Assembly (NCBI RefSeq): GCF_024168485.1
Contig: NZ_JALJVY010000003.1
Location: forward strand, 288,342 to 352,341
DNA: 64,000 nt
Direction: 5' to 3'
Origin: Sphingobium sp. OAS761
GTDB lineage: Bacteria; Pseudomonadota; Alphaproteobacteria; Sphingomonadales; Sphingomonadaceae
The notes under the pieces are model-generated. The model worked only from the letters and a program-made list of their open reading frames with translations, was not told where the DNA came from and made no database searches. The translations under genes and the position numbers were made by a program. Positions 14,597 through 27,219 of this stretch are shown here, piece by piece (the stretch's first letter is position 1; every line of letters begins with the position of its first letter).

Positions 14597-17500
14597 ATGC
14601 GCTTTTCCCGATTTTTCATTGATCGGCCGATCTTTGCCGGCGTGATCGCGGTGATCATCACGGTCGTCGGCCTGCTGGCCTATGTCGGCCTTCCGATCAG
14701 CCAGTATCCCGACGTGGTGCCGCCCACCGTCACCGTGTCGGCACAATATCCCGGCGCGTCCGCCGAAACCGTCGCGGAAACCGTCGCGGCACCGATCGAG
14801 CAGGAGATCAACGGCGTCGACGACATGCTCTACATGGGCTCCCAGTCGACCGGCGACGGCAAGACCGTCATCACCGTCACGTTCAAGATCGGTACCGACC
14901 TGGACGCCGCGCAGGTGCTGGTGCAGAATCGCGTCGCCGTCGCGACGCCGCGCCTGCCCGAGGAAGTCCAGCGGTTCGGGGTCGTCACGCGCAAATCGTC
15001 GCCCGACTTTCTGATGGTCGTCAACCTGCAATCCCCGGACGGCAGTTTCGACCGGAACTATCTGTCCAACTATGCCTTGACCCAGGTCAAGGACCGGCTG
15101 GCGCGGATCGAGGGCGTGGGTGACGTGCAGCTGTTCGGTGCGCGCGATTTCGGCATGCGCATCTGGATAGACCCGGGCCGTGCTGCGGCGCTGAACCTGA
15201 CCGCGGGCGAGATCCTGTCCGCATTGCGGGCGCAGAATGTTCAGGTATCCTCCGGCGCGTTGGGTCAGCCGCCCTACGACACGGGCAGCGCCTATCAGGT
15301 CGGTGTCGAGATGCAGGGCCGGCTGGCCGATCCCGAACAATTTGCGGACATCGTCGTACGTACCGACGCCGACGGGCGGCAGGTCCGCGTGCGTGACGTC
15401 GCGCGCGTCGAACTGGGCGCGCAGGATTACAACATCAACACCTATCTGTCGGGCAAGCCGACCGTCGTGCTCGCCGTGCTCCAGCGGCCGGGGTCGAACG
15501 CCTTGCAGGCAGCCCAGGCCGTCCGCGCGGAAATGGATTCGCTTGCGACCAAATTCCCGAGGGGACTGGAATATTCGGTCATCTACAATCCCACCGAATT
15601 CATCGGCCAGTCGATCGACGCCGTCTACGAGACGCTGTTCGAGGCGGTGATTCTGGTGGTGCTGGTCATTCTGGTGTTCCTGCAGAACTGGCGCGCCGCG
15701 ATCATTCCGATCCTGGCGATTCCGGTGTCGCTGATCGGCACTGCGGTCATGCTGGCGGCGCTGGGCTACTCGCTCAACAACCTGTCCCTGTTCGGGCTGG
15801 TGCTGGCGATCGGCATCGTGGTCGACGACGCTATCGTCGTGGTCGAGAATGTGGAGCGGTATATCGAGGAGGGCCTGTCTCCGCTGGAGGCCGCGCGCAC
15901 GTCGATGGACGAAGTGTCGGGCGCGCTGATCGCCATCGTGCTGGTTCTGTGCGCGGTGTTCGTCCCTACGGTGTTCATCACGGGCATTTCGGGCGCCTTC
16001 TACCGGCAGTTCGCCGTGACCATCTCTACTGCGACGGTCATTTCGCTGCTGCTGTCGCTCACCCTTTCGCCGGCTCTGGCCGCGATCCTGTTGCGCCACA
16101 GGTCGGCACCCGCGCAAGATGCGCGGCGCTGGAAACTGTGGCTGCATGGCGCGGGCGAACGGTTCAACCGGGGCTTTGAACGCCTGTCGGACGGTTATTC
16201 GCGGCTGACCCACCGGCTGGTGGTGAGACCGCTGCGCATGATGGCGACCTATGGCGCGCTGATCCTGGCCACTGTCGCCGTTTTCTGGGTAACCCCGGCC
16301 GGGTTCGTACCGCAGCAGGACCAGGGCTATTTCCTCGCCGCCGCTTTCCTGCCGCCGGGTTCCTCGCTGGAGCGGACCGACGAGGTCACGCGTGAGATCG
16401 CGCAGCGGCTGCTGCCCATCAAGGGCATTCGCGGTGCGGTGATGTTCGCGGGCTTCCATGGGCCCTCGCGCACGGCAGCACCGGATTCAGCCGCCATCTA
16501 CCTACCCTTCGACAGCTTCGAGGAGCGCAAGAAGCTGGGCGTTACCTATGCCAGCATCATGGCCGAGGCACAAAAGGCCGTCGCCGGCTACGACAAGGCG
16601 ATGATCCTGCTGCTGCCGCCGCCGACGATCAATGGCATCGTTCCGCCGGGCGGCTACCGCATGATGGTGGAGGACCGCGAGGGCCACAGCTATACCGAGC
16701 TGGCCCAGGCGGCCGGCGGCCTGATCGCCAAGGGTAACCAGCAGAAGGACATGACGCAGGTCTATACCCTCTACAACGAGGCTACCCCGCGCATCTTCAC
16801 CGATGTCGACCGGCGCAAGGCGGAAATGCTGGGCGTTCCCCCGCAGCGCGTGTTCGAGGCCTTGCAGGTCTATCTGGGGTCGTCGTTCGTCAACGACTTC
16901 AACCTGCTGGGCCGGACGTTCAGGGTCACCGCGCAGGCGGACGCGCCTTATCGCGGAACGGTGGCGGACATCGCCAATCTGAAGACCCGGTCGGATTCGG
17001 GCGCGATGGTCCCGATCGGATCGGTCGCCACCTTCCAGGACAAGACCGGCCCCTATCGCGTCGTCCGCTACAATCTGCGCCGCGCGATCGAGGTCGACGG
17101 CAACACGCCGCCGGGATATTCCTCGGGCCAGTCGCTGGCGACGATGGAAAAGATCGCCGACGAAACGCTGCCGGAGGGCTACGCCCATGAATGGACAGGC
17201 ATCGCCTACCAGCAGGTCACGGCCGGCAACACGGCGGGCATCGTGTTTGGCATGGCGGTATTGTTCGTGTTCCTGGTGCTGGCGGCGCAATATGAAAGCC
17301 TGGCGCTGCCGCTCGCGATCATCCTGATCGTGCCGATGTGCCTGTTCGCCGCCATGCTGGGCGTCAATATCCGGGGCATGGACAATAACATCCTGACCCA
17401 GATCGGCCTGGTGGTGCTGATCGCGCTGGCGGCGAAGAATGCGATCCTGGTTGTCGAATTCGCCCGCGCGGCGGAAATCGACCGTGGCATGTCGCCGGTG

Positions 17501-17785
17501 GAAGCGGCCGTCTATGCGGCGCGGACCAGGCTCCGCCCGATCCTGATGACCAGCTTCGCCTTCATTCTGGGCGCGGTCCCGCTGGTCATCGCCAGCGGTG
17601 CCGGGGCGGAGCTCCGCCAGGCGCTGGGCACGGCGGTGTTCTTCGGCATGGCTGGCGTCACCGGTTTCGGCCTGCTCTTCACGCCGACCTTCTACGTGGT
17701 GTGCCGGGCGCTCGCCGACCGGCTTCGCCGCCAGCGCCCGACGCGCGGCGGGGACGACAGCCCGGCCCTGCAACCGGCCGAATAA
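14597..17785 (+). CDS. RND multidrug efflux pump, inner-membrane permease (HAE1 family)
   Basis: 1062 residues, full length for AcrB/MexF proteins. Two repeats of six helices with large periplasmic loops are visible. The proton-relay acidic pair lies in GIVVDDAIVVVENVER (D410-D411) and the partner lysine in ALAAKNAILVVEFAR (K947). The N-terminus FSRFFIDRPIFAGVIAVII and PISQYPDVVPPTV are typical of drug pumps rather than metal pumps of the CusA type. It sits 41 bp after the adaptor and 11 bp before the channel gene. Substrates cannot be predicted. Confidence 0.96.
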   Translation: MRFSRFFIDRPIFAGVIAVIITVVGLLAYVGLPISQYPDVVPPTVTVSAQYPGASAETVAETVAAPIEQEINGVDDMLYMGSQSTGDGKTVITVTFKIGTDLDAAQVLVQNRVAVATPRLPEEVQRFGVVTRKSSPDFLMVVNLQSPDGSFDRNYLSNYALTQVKDRLARIEGVGDVQLFGARDFGMRIWIDPGRAAALNLTAGEILSALRAQNVQVSSGALGQPPYDTGSAYQVGVEMQGRLADPEQFADIVVRTDADGRQVRVRDVARVELGAQDYNINTYLSGKPTVVLAVLQRPGSNALQAAQAVRAEMDSLATKFPRGLEYSVIYNPTEFIGQSIDAVYETLFEAVILVVLVILVFLQNWRAAIIPILAIPVSLIGTAVMLAALGYSLNNLSLFGLVLAIGIVVDDAIVVVENVERYIEEGLSPLEAARTSMDEVSGALIAIVLVLCAVFVPTVFITGISGAFYRQFAVTISTATVISLLLSLTLSPALAAILLRHRSAPAQDARRWKLWLHGAGERFNRGFERLSDGYSRLTHRLVVRPLRMMATYGALILATVAVFWVTPAGFVPQQDQGYFLAAAFLPPGSSLERTDEVTREIAQRLLPIKGIRGAVMFAGFHGPSRTAAPDSAAIYLPFDSFEERKKLGVTYASIMAEAQKAVAGYDKAMILLLPPPTINGIVPPGGYRMMVEDREGHSYTELAQAAGGLIAKGNQQKDMTQVYTLYNEATPRIFTDVDRRKAEMLGVPPQRVFEALQVYLGSSFVNDFNLLGRTFRVTAQADAPYRGTVADIANLKTRSDSGAMVPIGSVATFQDKTGPYRVVRYNLRRAIEVDGNTPPGYSSGQSLATMEKIADETLPEGYAHEWTGIAYQQVTAGNTAGIVFGMAVLFVFLVLAAQYESLALPLAIILIVPMCLFAAMLGVNIRGMDNNILTQIGLVVLIALAAKNAILVVEFARAAEIDRGMSPVEAAVYAARTRLRPILMTSFAFILGAVPLVIASGAGAELRQALGTAVFFGMAGVTGFGLLFTPTFYVVCRALADRLRRQRPTRGGDDSPALQPAE

Positions 17786-17796
17786 GGAGTATCGAT

Positions 17797-19209
17797 ATGT
17801 TCGCACGCACTGCGATCGCGGCGCTGCTGGCCGCGACGGCGCTGACCGCCTGCACCGCAGGCCCGGACTATGCCCGGCCACGGATACAGGCGGAAGCGGC
17901 CGCGCCCTTCATCGGCACGGACAAGTCCGATGCCGTGACGGCCGCCCAGCCGATCGCGCAATGGTGGCGGCAATATGATGACCCGCTGCTCGATCGGCTG
18001 GTGGCCGATGCACTCGCCGCCAATACCGACATCCGCATCGCGCTCGCGCGCATCGAAAAGGCGCGATCGTCGCTGCGCGGCGCGAAGTCGGACCGGTCGC
18101 CCTCGACCGACCTGCAAGGCTCCGCCACCTATGGCCGCGTACCCGAAAGCCAGGCGCCCGCAGGCGTGGACCGGGAAGGACGTACTGTCGATGCCGGCAT
18201 CAGCATCGGCTATGAAGTCGACCTGTTCGGTCGGGTCCGCCGGGGGGTGGAAGCGGCGCGCGGCGACTATGAGGCGGCGCAGGCCGATGCCGACGCTACG
18301 CGCCTGACGATCGCGGCCGATACGGTGCGCGCCTATTTCGACGCCACCACAGCCTCTGAAAGCGCGGCGGTCGCCCGGCGCACCGTTGCTTTGCTCGACG
18401 ACAATATGCGCATTACCGGCGCGCGCGAACGGCGCGGTCTTGCCGACCGGATCGACGTCATTCGCGTGATGCAGTTGCGCGAACGGCAGGCGGCGGACAT
18501 TCCGACCTACGACGCCGCACGCGACGCCGCGCTGTTCCGCATCGCGACGCTGACCGGCCGCACGCCCCGGCAATTGCCAGCCGAACTGACGGGCGCGGTA
18601 ACGACCCCTGCCCTCTCCTCCCCCTTACCGGTAGGCGACGGCCAGTCGTTGCTGGCGCGCCGTCCCGACATACGCGCCGCCGAGCGCCGGCTGGCCGCTG
18701 ATACTGCCCGCATCGGCGTCGCCACCGCCGACCTCTACCCGCGCATCACGCTGGGCGGATCGGTGGGCACGACGGCGGTGGGCGCCACCGACATCTTCTC
18801 GGGCGGTCCGTTCCGCTGGCTGCTGGGGCCGCTCATCTCGTGGGCTTTCCCCAATCAGGAGGCGATCCGCGCCCGGATAGACAGCGCGACGGCGGACAGT
18901 CATGCCGACCTCGCCGCGTTCGACGGCGCGGTGCTGGGCGCGCTGGAGGAAACGGAAACGGCCCTGTCCGCCTATCGCAACGCCATGCGCCGCGAAGTCG
19001 TGCTGGGCCAGGCCCGCGACGCGGCCGAGCGCGCCGCCAAGGCCAGTCGTGCCCGCCAGCGTGTCGGCGAGATCGACTTTCTTGCCGTGCTGGACGCCGA
19101 ACGCACCCTGGCCGCCGCCCAGAGCGACCATATTGCCGCCCGTCGCGCGACCGCCTTTGCCCAGGTCGACCTGTTCCGCGCACTGGCGGGGGGATGGGAA
19201 GCGGAATGA
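17797..19209 (+). CDS. Outer-membrane efflux channel lipoprotein (NodT/OprM family)
   Basis: 470 residues. The signal peptide ends in the lipobox LTAC (Cys about 17), so the protein is lipid-anchored. The segment AGPDYARPRI and two repeated TolC-type helical domains (IGYEVDLFGRVRRGVEAARG about residues 132-151; LARRPDIRAAERRLAADTAR later) define the NodT family. I start it at ATG 17797, placed 7 nt after AAGGAG; the open frame upstream overlaps the pump gene. It completes the tripartite system with the adaptor and pump. Confidence 0.94.
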   Translation: MFARTAIAALLAATALTACTAGPDYARPRIQAEAAAPFIGTDKSDAVTAAQPIAQWWRQYDDPLLDRLVADALAANTDIRIALARIEKARSSLRGAKSDRSPSTDLQGSATYGRVPESQAPAGVDREGRTVDAGISIGYEVDLFGRVRRGVEAARGDYEAAQADADATRLTIAADTVRAYFDATTASESAAVARRTVALLDDNMRITGARERRGLADRIDVIRVMQLRERQAADIPTYDAARDAALFRIATLTGRTPRQLPAELTGAVTTPALSSPLPVGDGQSLLARRPDIRAAERRLAADTARIGVATADLYPRITLGGSVGTTAVGATDIFSGGPFRWLLGPLISWAFPNQEAIRARIDSATADSHADLAAFDGAVLGALEETETALSAYRNAMRREVVLGQARDAAERAAKASRARQRVGEIDFLAVLDAERTLAAAQSDHIAARRATAFAQVDLFRALAGGWEAE

Positions 19210-19232
19210 GGGCGGCTGGCATCCCCGCCGTC

Positions 19233-19259
19233 CCCCACGCATGGGATCGATATGTGGGG
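19233..19259. terminator. Weak inverted repeat between convergent genes
   Basis: CCCCAC (19233-19238) pairs with GTGGGG (19254-19259) in the 86-bp gap between the efflux channel gene and thiC. It could end transcription from either side, but it lacks a T-run. Confidence 0.3.
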
Positions 19260-19295
19260 TCGGCCTAGCCAAGCCCGCAGCGTCGATCCCAAGCC

Positions 19296-21374
<2,079 letters not shown>

Positions 21375-21376
21375 TT

Positions 21377-21676
21377 ATGACCGATCCCCATCTCCCTGAC
21401 CTGGGCACCAAGGCCGGACGCAAGGCGTTTCGCCACGAAATGCGCATGGTTGCGGTACGGCCGCGCCGTTGGGGACTGTGGTTTCTGACCGGTGGCGCCC
21501 TGCTGATGATATTGCCCTCCGCACTCGACATGCATGATATTTTCGGGTGGTCGCCCAGCCTTTTGGGGATCATGCTGATCGCCGCGGCGTTACCCCTGCT
21601 TGTCGCCGGAGCGCTGCTGCGGCGGCGCTACCGGCGGGCGCGCCTGATGCCCGTCAGGGGGGATGGACCGACATGA
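21377..21676 (+). CDS. Small membrane protein upstream of a prolyl oligopeptidase
   Basis: 99 residues from ATG 21377 (MTDPHLPDLGTK). A basic N-terminal cytoplasmic part is followed by two hydrophobic spans (GLWFLTGGALLMILPSA and LLGIMLIAAALPLLVAGALL) and a strongly basic tail (RRRYRRAR). The longer frame to 21314 would reach into the thiC leader on the other strand. The stop overlaps the next start (ATGA), so it is probably co-translated with the peptidase. I do not recognise a family. Confidence 0.65.
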   Translation: MTDPHLPDLGTKAGRKAFRHEMRMVAVRPRRWGLWFLTGGALLMILPSALDMHDIFGWSPSLLGIMLIAAALPLLVAGALLRRRYRRARLMPVRGDGPT

Positions 21677-23769
21677 AAAGGATTTTGAGCTTGGTTTCCG
21701 CTGCCCTGCTGACCGGCGCCGGCGCACCGCCGATCGCCCCCGCCGACGACCCATATATCTGGCTGGAGGACTGGACCGGTCCGCGCGCGATGGAGTGGGT
21801 GGAAGCGGAGAACAAGGCGACCGAGGCCGCGTTCCGGAACGACCGGCGCTATTCCGGCTATTATGAGCAGGCGCTCGCCATCGCGTCGGCCAAGGACCGG
21901 ATCGCGATGCCGATGATGATCCACGGACGCATCTATAATTTCTGGCGCGACGCCGACCATCCGCAGGGAATCTGGCGGTGGACGAGCCAAGCCGATTATG
22001 CGTCCGACGCGCCCCGATGGACGACGGTGCTGGACCTTGACGCCCTGTCGAAGGCGGAAGGGACGAAATGGGTGTGGAAAGGCGCATCCATCCTCGATCC
22101 CGACGAAAAGCGGGCACTCGTCAACCTGTCGGACGGCGGCGAGGATGCCGTCAGCCTGCGGGAATTCGATCTTGGGACGGGACATTTCGTCGAAGGCGGA
22201 TTCAACATCCCCACGTCCAAGCAGAATGAAGGCTGGCTGGACCGCGACACCATCCTGCTTGCCCGGGACTGGGGCGAAGGCACTCTGACGAAATCGGGCT
22301 ATCCCTTTGTCGTCAAGACGTTGCGGCGCGGTCAACCCTTGAGCGCGGCGCAGGAAATCTATCGCGGCGAACCGGACGATCAGGTCGGCACATTCCCGAT
22401 AATCCTGTCGGACGGGTCGGGCAATCGCGCGGCCTTCCTCTACCGCGGCGTGACCTTCTTCGGCAACGAGACCTATCTCGTCACCCCGCAGGGCGTGAAG
22501 AAGTTGCCGCTGCCCGCGAAAAGCAACCTGCAAGGCATGGTCGATGGCCAGGTGCTGATCCAGACCAGCGAAGAATGGACGAGCAGCGGCGTTACCGTGC
22601 CCGCCGGTTCCCTCGCCGCCGTGCCGCTGAAGGCATTGCAATCGGGCGAAACGCTCAAGCCGCAAATCCTGTTCGCGCCGACCGCGCGTCAGTCGATCGA
22701 CGGCGTGGCGGCGACCAGGGGGCATGTCATCCTCGCCTATAACGACAATGTGCGCGGCAGGGTGCTAGTGCTGACGCCCGGCGCGCGCGGCTGGACCGGT
22801 CGACCGGCGGACCTGCCCGACAACGCCACCATTTCGATCGCGTCGGCGACCGGCAAGAGCGATCAGACTTATCTCGCGGTCGCAGGCTTTCTGGCGCCCA
22901 CGACGCTCTGGGCGATGGATGCAGCCGACCCGGCCCCGCGCCAGGTCAAGGCGATGCCCGCCCGCTTCGATGCTGCGGGCCTGGTGGTCGAACAGTTCGA
23001 GGCGACATCCACCGACGGCACGAGAATTCCCTATTTCATCGTCCATCGCACCGACATGAAGAAGGATGGCGCGACGCCGACGATCATGACCGCTTATGGC
23101 GGGTTCGAAGTGCCGATGACGCCAAGCTATGCCGCCATCACCGGAAAGCTGTGGCTGGAACGGGGCAACAGCTTCGTCCTGGCCAACATCCGCGGCGGCG
23201 GCGAATTCGGCCCGGCCTGGCACGAAGCCGGTCTCAAGACCAAAAGGCAGGTCATCTATGACGATTTCGCAGCCGTCGCGCAGGATATTTTCGCGCGCAA
23301 GCTGTCGTCGCCCGAAAAATTCGGCATCTATGGCGGATCGAACGAGGGCCTGTTGATGGGGGTGGAATTCAACCAGCATCCCGACCTCTGGAACGCGGTC
23401 GTGATCCAGGTGCCGCTGCTCGACATGATCCGCTACGAAAAGATTGCGGCCGGCGCGTCATGGGTCGATGAATATGGCAGCGTGTCGGTTCCTGAAGAAA
23501 GGGCGTTTCTCGAAAAGATCTCGCCCTATGCCAATATCCGCAGGGGCGTCTCCTATCCTCCGCCCTATGTCTGGACGACGACCAAGGACGACCGGGTCGG
23601 CCCGCAGCATGCCCGAAAGTTCGCCGCGCGGCTGAAGGAATATGGCATCCCCTATCATTTCTACGAGGATATCGCAGGCGGCCATTCGGGCGACGCGGAC
23701 ATCGCGCAGGGCGCGCGCCTGCAGGCGATGCAGATGGTCTATTTCAGCCAGCGTCTCGAGGGAAAATAG
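21673..23769 (+). CDS. Prolyl oligopeptidase family serine peptidase (S9A), exported
   Basis: 698 residues. A signal peptide (MKRILSLVSAALLTGAGAPP) leads to the seven-bladed propeller beginning DPYIWLEDWTGPRAMEWV and a C-terminal alpha/beta hydrolase domain. The catalytic triad is visible: S556 in GIYGGSNEGLLMG, D640 in TKDDRVGPQHA and H671 in AGGHSGD. It cleaves short proline-containing peptides, here probably in the periplasm. The start ATG 21673 overlaps the small membrane protein stop. It ends 87 bp before the transglutaminase-DUF2126 gene and may share its transcript. Confidence 0.93.
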   Translation: MKRILSLVSAALLTGAGAPPIAPADDPYIWLEDWTGPRAMEWVEAENKATEAAFRNDRRYSGYYEQALAIASAKDRIAMPMMIHGRIYNFWRDADHPQGIWRWTSQADYASDAPRWTTVLDLDALSKAEGTKWVWKGASILDPDEKRALVNLSDGGEDAVSLREFDLGTGHFVEGGFNIPTSKQNEGWLDRDTILLARDWGEGTLTKSGYPFVVKTLRRGQPLSAAQEIYRGEPDDQVGTFPIILSDGSGNRAAFLYRGVTFFGNETYLVTPQGVKKLPLPAKSNLQGMVDGQVLIQTSEEWTSSGVTVPAGSLAAVPLKALQSGETLKPQILFAPTARQSIDGVAATRGHVILAYNDNVRGRVLVLTPGARGWTGRPADLPDNATISIASATGKSDQTYLAVAGFLAPTTLWAMDAADPAPRQVKAMPARFDAAGLVVEQFEATSTDGTRIPYFIVHRTDMKKDGATPTIMTAYGGFEVPMTPSYAAITGKLWLERGNSFVLANIRGGGEFGPAWHEAGLKTKRQVIYDDFAAVAQDIFARKLSSPEKFGIYGGSNEGLLMGVEFNQHPDLWNAVVIQVPLLDMIRYEKIAAGASWVDEYGSVSVPEERAFLEKISPYANIRRGVSYPPPYVWTTTKDDRVGPQHARKFAARLKEYGIPYHFYEDIAGGHSGDADIAQGARLQAMQMVYFSQRLEGK

Positions 23770-23856
23770 CCCGATCCGGCGCGGCGACGGCTGGAATCTT
23801 GCACGCGAAACGATTTACACATTGCATTGCAGCAAGGCGTGGCGTTTGATCGTGTC

Positions 23857-26800
23857 ATGCTCAAAGCCGCCCTGCACCACCTCACCGCCTACCGCTATAG
23901 CCGTCCGATCCGGCTGGGCCCCCAGGTCATCCGGCTCCGCCCCGCGCCCCATAGCCGAACGAAGGTGCCCAACTACGCCCTGAAGATCGAACCGGCGAAT
24001 CATTTTCTGAACTGGCAGCAGGACCCGCACGGCAACTGGCTGGCCCGGATCGTCTTTCCCGATCCGGTCGATCATTTCAGTATCGAAGTCGACCTGCTGG
24101 CCGATCTCGACATCATCAACCCTTTCGATTTCTTCGTCGAACCCTACGCCGAAAATTATCCGTTCGCTTATGACGAGCAATTGAAGACGGATCTCGCCGC
24201 ATATTTCGACGTGGAGGAACAGGGACCGCTATTCGATGCGCTGGTCGCCGAATATGACGGGCACGAAAGCCGCACGGTCGATTTTCTGGTCGAGGTCAAT
24301 CGCCGCCTGCAACAGCGCGTGGGCTATGTGATCCGCATGGAAGCGGGCGTGCAGGCGCCCGAGGAAACGCTGGAGATCGGCACCGGCTCCTGTCGCGATT
24401 CGGGCTGGTTGCTGGTGCAGCTGTTGCGGCGACTGGGTTTTGCGGCACGGTTCGTGTCGGGCTATTCGATACAGCTCGTCGCCGATGTCGAGCCGCTGGA
24501 AGGCCCCAAGGGCGTGACGCAGGACGTCGTCGACCTGCACGCCTGGGCCGAAGCCTATGTGCCCGGCGCGGGCTGGGTCGCGCTGGACGCGACCAGCGGC
24601 ATGTTCGCGGGCGAAGGCCATATCCCGCTCTGCGCCACGCCCCATTATCGCTCCGCTGCTCCCATCAGCGGCATGGCGGAACCGGCGGAAGTCGATTTCG
24701 CCTTCGAGATGTCGGTGAGCCGCATAGCCGAGGCGGTCCGGATCACCAAGCCGTTTACCGACGCGCGCTGGGACGCCGTGATGACGCTGGGCGCGCAGGT
24801 CGACGCCGATCTCGCCGCGCAGGATGTGCGCCTGACCACCGGCGGGGAACCCACCTTCGTGGCGGAAAATGGAGGCGATGCCGGGGAATGGAACGGTGAC
24901 GCGGTCGGGCCGACGAAAGCGGGCTATGCCGACCGGCTGATCCGTAAGCTGCGCGCCGAATTCGCAACCGGCGGCCTGCTGCACCACGGCCAGGGCAAAT
25001 GGTATCCGGGCGAAAGCCTGCCGCGCTGGGCCTATGCCGTCTACTGGCGCAAGGACGGCGTGCCGCTGTGGCGCGACGCAGACCTGATCGCCACCGACGA
25101 ACCGCCGCCGGGGGCGCGGACGGTCGGCGCGGACGACGCCCGAGCGTTTCTGGCGGCGATGGCCGGCAATATGGGCTTTTCCGCCGACTATACCCATCCT
25201 GTCTATGAAGACCCGGCCATATGGGCGATCAAGGAATCGGACCTGCCGGTCAACGCCACGCCGGACGATCCCAAGATCGCCGATCCGGAAGCTCGAGCGC
25301 GGATGGTAAAGGCCTTCTCACGCGGTCTCGACCAGCCGGTAGGATATGTACTGCCGGTGCAGCGGTGGCAGAGCCAGGCGACCACCCCGCGCTGGCAGAG
25401 CGAAATATGGCAGCTTCGCCGCGGCAAGCTCTATGCGGTTCCGGGCGATTCCTCGCTTGGATACCGTCTGCCGCTCGGTTCCCTGCCGCATGTGCCAGAG
25501 GCTTCCTATCCCTATATTCACCCCCGCGACACCAGCGAACCGCGCGGGCCGTTGCCCGATTTTCGCGCGCAGGTGAGCGAACCCGCCACGCGGGAGGAGA
25601 CACAGGCCCAGCCTGTGCGGCGGGTCGGCGAGGCAGAGGGCGGTGCCGCGCCACAGCAGCGGGTCGAACAGGTGCTGATAGAGGGCGCGGTGCGCACCGC
25701 CGTCACGATCGAACCGCAGAACCATTATCTGTCGGTCTTCCTGCCGCCGGTTCAGATGCTGGAAGATTATCTGGAACTGATCGCCGAGGTCGAGCGGGTG
25801 GCCGAGGCGATGCGCATCCCGGTACGGATCGAAGGCTATGCGCCGCCCCCCGATCCGCGACTGGACGTTCTGAAGGTCACGCCCGACCCCGGCGTGATCG
25901 AGGTGAATGTACAACCCGCCGCGAGCTGGGACGAGACGGTCCGCATCAGCGAGCGGCTATACGCGCTGGCCCGCGAATGCGACCTGACCGCCGACAAATT
26001 CATGGTCGACGGCCGGTCGGTCGGCACGGGCGGAGGCAATCATATCGTGCTGGGCGGGCCCAGCCTCGACGATTCGCCCTTCATCCGGCGGCCCGACCTG
26101 CTCAAGAGCTTCATTCTCTACTGGCAGCGGCATCCTTCGCTTTCCTATCTCTTTTCCGGCCTTGTCATAGGGCCGACCAGCCAGGCGCCGCGCATCGACG
26201 AGGCGCGGCATGACGGGCTTTACGAACTGGAAATTGCACTGGCACAGGTGCCCGATCCGGTGACGGAGGGCGTGGACAAGCTGCCCCCGCCATGGCTGGT
26301 CGACCGGCTGTTCCGTAACCTGCTTGTCGACGTGACTGGCAATACCCACCGCACCGAAATCTGCATCGACAAGATGTTTTCGCCCGATGGTCCCACCGGA
26401 CGGCTCGGCCTGCTGGAATTTCGCGGTTTCGAAATGCCGCCGGAAGCGAAGATGAGCCTGGCCCAGCAATTGCTGATCCGCGCGCTCACCGCATGGTTCT
26501 GGCGCCAGCCGCAGCAGGGCGGCCTGGTGCGTTGGGGAACGGCACTGCACGACCGCTTCATGCTGCCGCATTTTGTCTGGGCCGATTTCCTGGAAGTGCT
26601 GTCCGACCTGCACGGCGCGGGCTATGATTTCGACCCCAACTGGTTCGAGGCGCAGCGGCAGTTCCGTTTCCCCATCCACGGCGAAGTGGATGCCGGCGGC
26701 GTGGCGCTGGAAATCACCCACGCGCTCGAACCATGGAACGTGCTGGGCGAAACCGGCGCGATCGGTGGCACGGTACGCTATGTCGACAGTTCGACGGAAC

Positions 26801-27219
26801 GGTTGCAGGTGCGTGCGACCGGACTCATCGCCGGGCGCCACGTCATCGCCTGCAATGGTCGCCGCATCCCCATGACGCCGACCGCCGTGCCGGGCGAAGC
26901 CGTGGGCGGGGTACGGTACAAGGCATGGGCGCCGGCCAATTGCCTGCATCCCAACCTGCCCGTCAACGCGCCGCTGACCTTCGACGTGCTCGACAGCTGG
27001 AGCGGGCGTTCGCTCGGCGGCTGCGTCTATCATGTCGCGCATCCGGGTGGGCGCAATTACGACACGCTGCCGATCAACGGCTATGAAGCGGAATCGCGGC
27101 GCAAGGCGCGCTTCCAGGATCATGGGCATACGCCCGGCCCCGTCGACATGCCGCCCGCCGAAATGCCCGGCGAATTTCCGATGACGCTCGATCTGCGCTT
27201 CAAGCATCCGGTCGGCTGA
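23857..27219 (+). CDS. Transglutaminase-like / DUF2126 (amidoligase-type) two-domain protein
   Basis: 1120 residues. Residues 1-275 are a bacterial transglutaminase N-domain and core with a Cys-His-Asp triad: C179 in [16 protein letters not shown]228 in [10 protein letters not shown] and D244 in VALDATSG. The rest is DUF2126 (COG4196), with [26 protein letters not shown] and [11 protein letters not shown]; comparative-genomics work has proposed a glutamine-synthetase-like amidoligase fold, as I recall. I prefer ATG 23857, as upstream GTG and TTG codons lack good ribosome sites. Its stop overlaps the next start (TGATG). No experimental function is known to me. Confidence 0.9.
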   Translation: MLKAALHHLTAYRYSRPIRLGPQVIRLRPAPHSRTKVPNYALKIEPANHFLNWQQDPHGNWLARIVFPDPVDHFSIEVDLLADLDIINPFDFFVEPYAENYPFAYDEQLKTDLAAYFDVEEQGPLFDALVAEYDGHESRTVDFLVEVNRRLQQRVGYVIRMEAGVQAPEETLEIGTGSCRDSGWLLVQLLRRLGFAARFVSGYSIQLVADVEPLEGPKGVTQDVVDLHAWAEAYVPGAGWVALDATSGMFAGEGHIPLCATPHYRSAAPISGMAEPAEVDFAFEMSVSRIAEAVRITKPFTDARWDAVMTLGAQVDADLAAQDVRLTTGGEPTFVAENGGDAGEWNGDAVGPTKAGYADRLIRKLRAEFATGGLLHHGQGKWYPGESLPRWAYAVYWRKDGVPLWRDADLIATDEPPPGARTVGADDARAFLAAMAGNMGFSADYTHPVYEDPAIWAIKESDLPVNATPDDPKIADPEARARMVKAFSRGLDQPVGYVLPVQRWQSQATTPRWQSEIWQLRRGKLYAVPGDSSLGYRLPLGSLPHVPEASYPYIHPRDTSEPRGPLPDFRAQVSEPATREETQAQPVRRVGEAEGGAAPQQRVEQVLIEGAVRTAVTIEPQNHYLSVFLPPVQMLEDYLELIAEVERVAEAMRIPVRIEGYAPPPDPRLDVLKVTPDPGVIEVNVQPAASWDETVRISERLYALARECDLTADKFMVDGRSVGTGGGNHIVLGGPSLDDSPFIRRPDLLKSFILYWQRHPSLSYLFSGLVIGPTSQAPRIDEARHDGLYELEIALAQVPDPVTEGVDKLPPPWLVDRLFRNLLVDVTGNTHRTEICIDKMFSPDGPTGRLGLLEFRGFEMPPEAKMSLAQQLLIRALTAWFWRQPQQGGLVRWGTALHDRFMLPHFVWADFLEVLSDLHGAGYDFDPNWFEAQRQFRFPIHGEVDAGGVALEITHALEPWNVLGETGAIGGTVRYVDSSTERLQVRATGLIAGRHVIACNGRRIPMTPTAVPGEAVGGVRYKAWAPANCLHPNLPVNAPLTFDVLDSWSGRSLGGCVYHVAHPGGRNYDTLPINGYEAESRRKARFQDHGHTPGPVDMPPAEMPGEFPMTLDLRFKHPVG

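Noticed and set aside
14462..16459. 665-residue open frame on the minus strand across the RND pump gene
   Set aside because: It is antisense to the conserved adaptor/pump coding sequence, has Arg/His/Asp/Gln-rich low-complexity composition and no ribosome site; the sense proteins match families perfectly.
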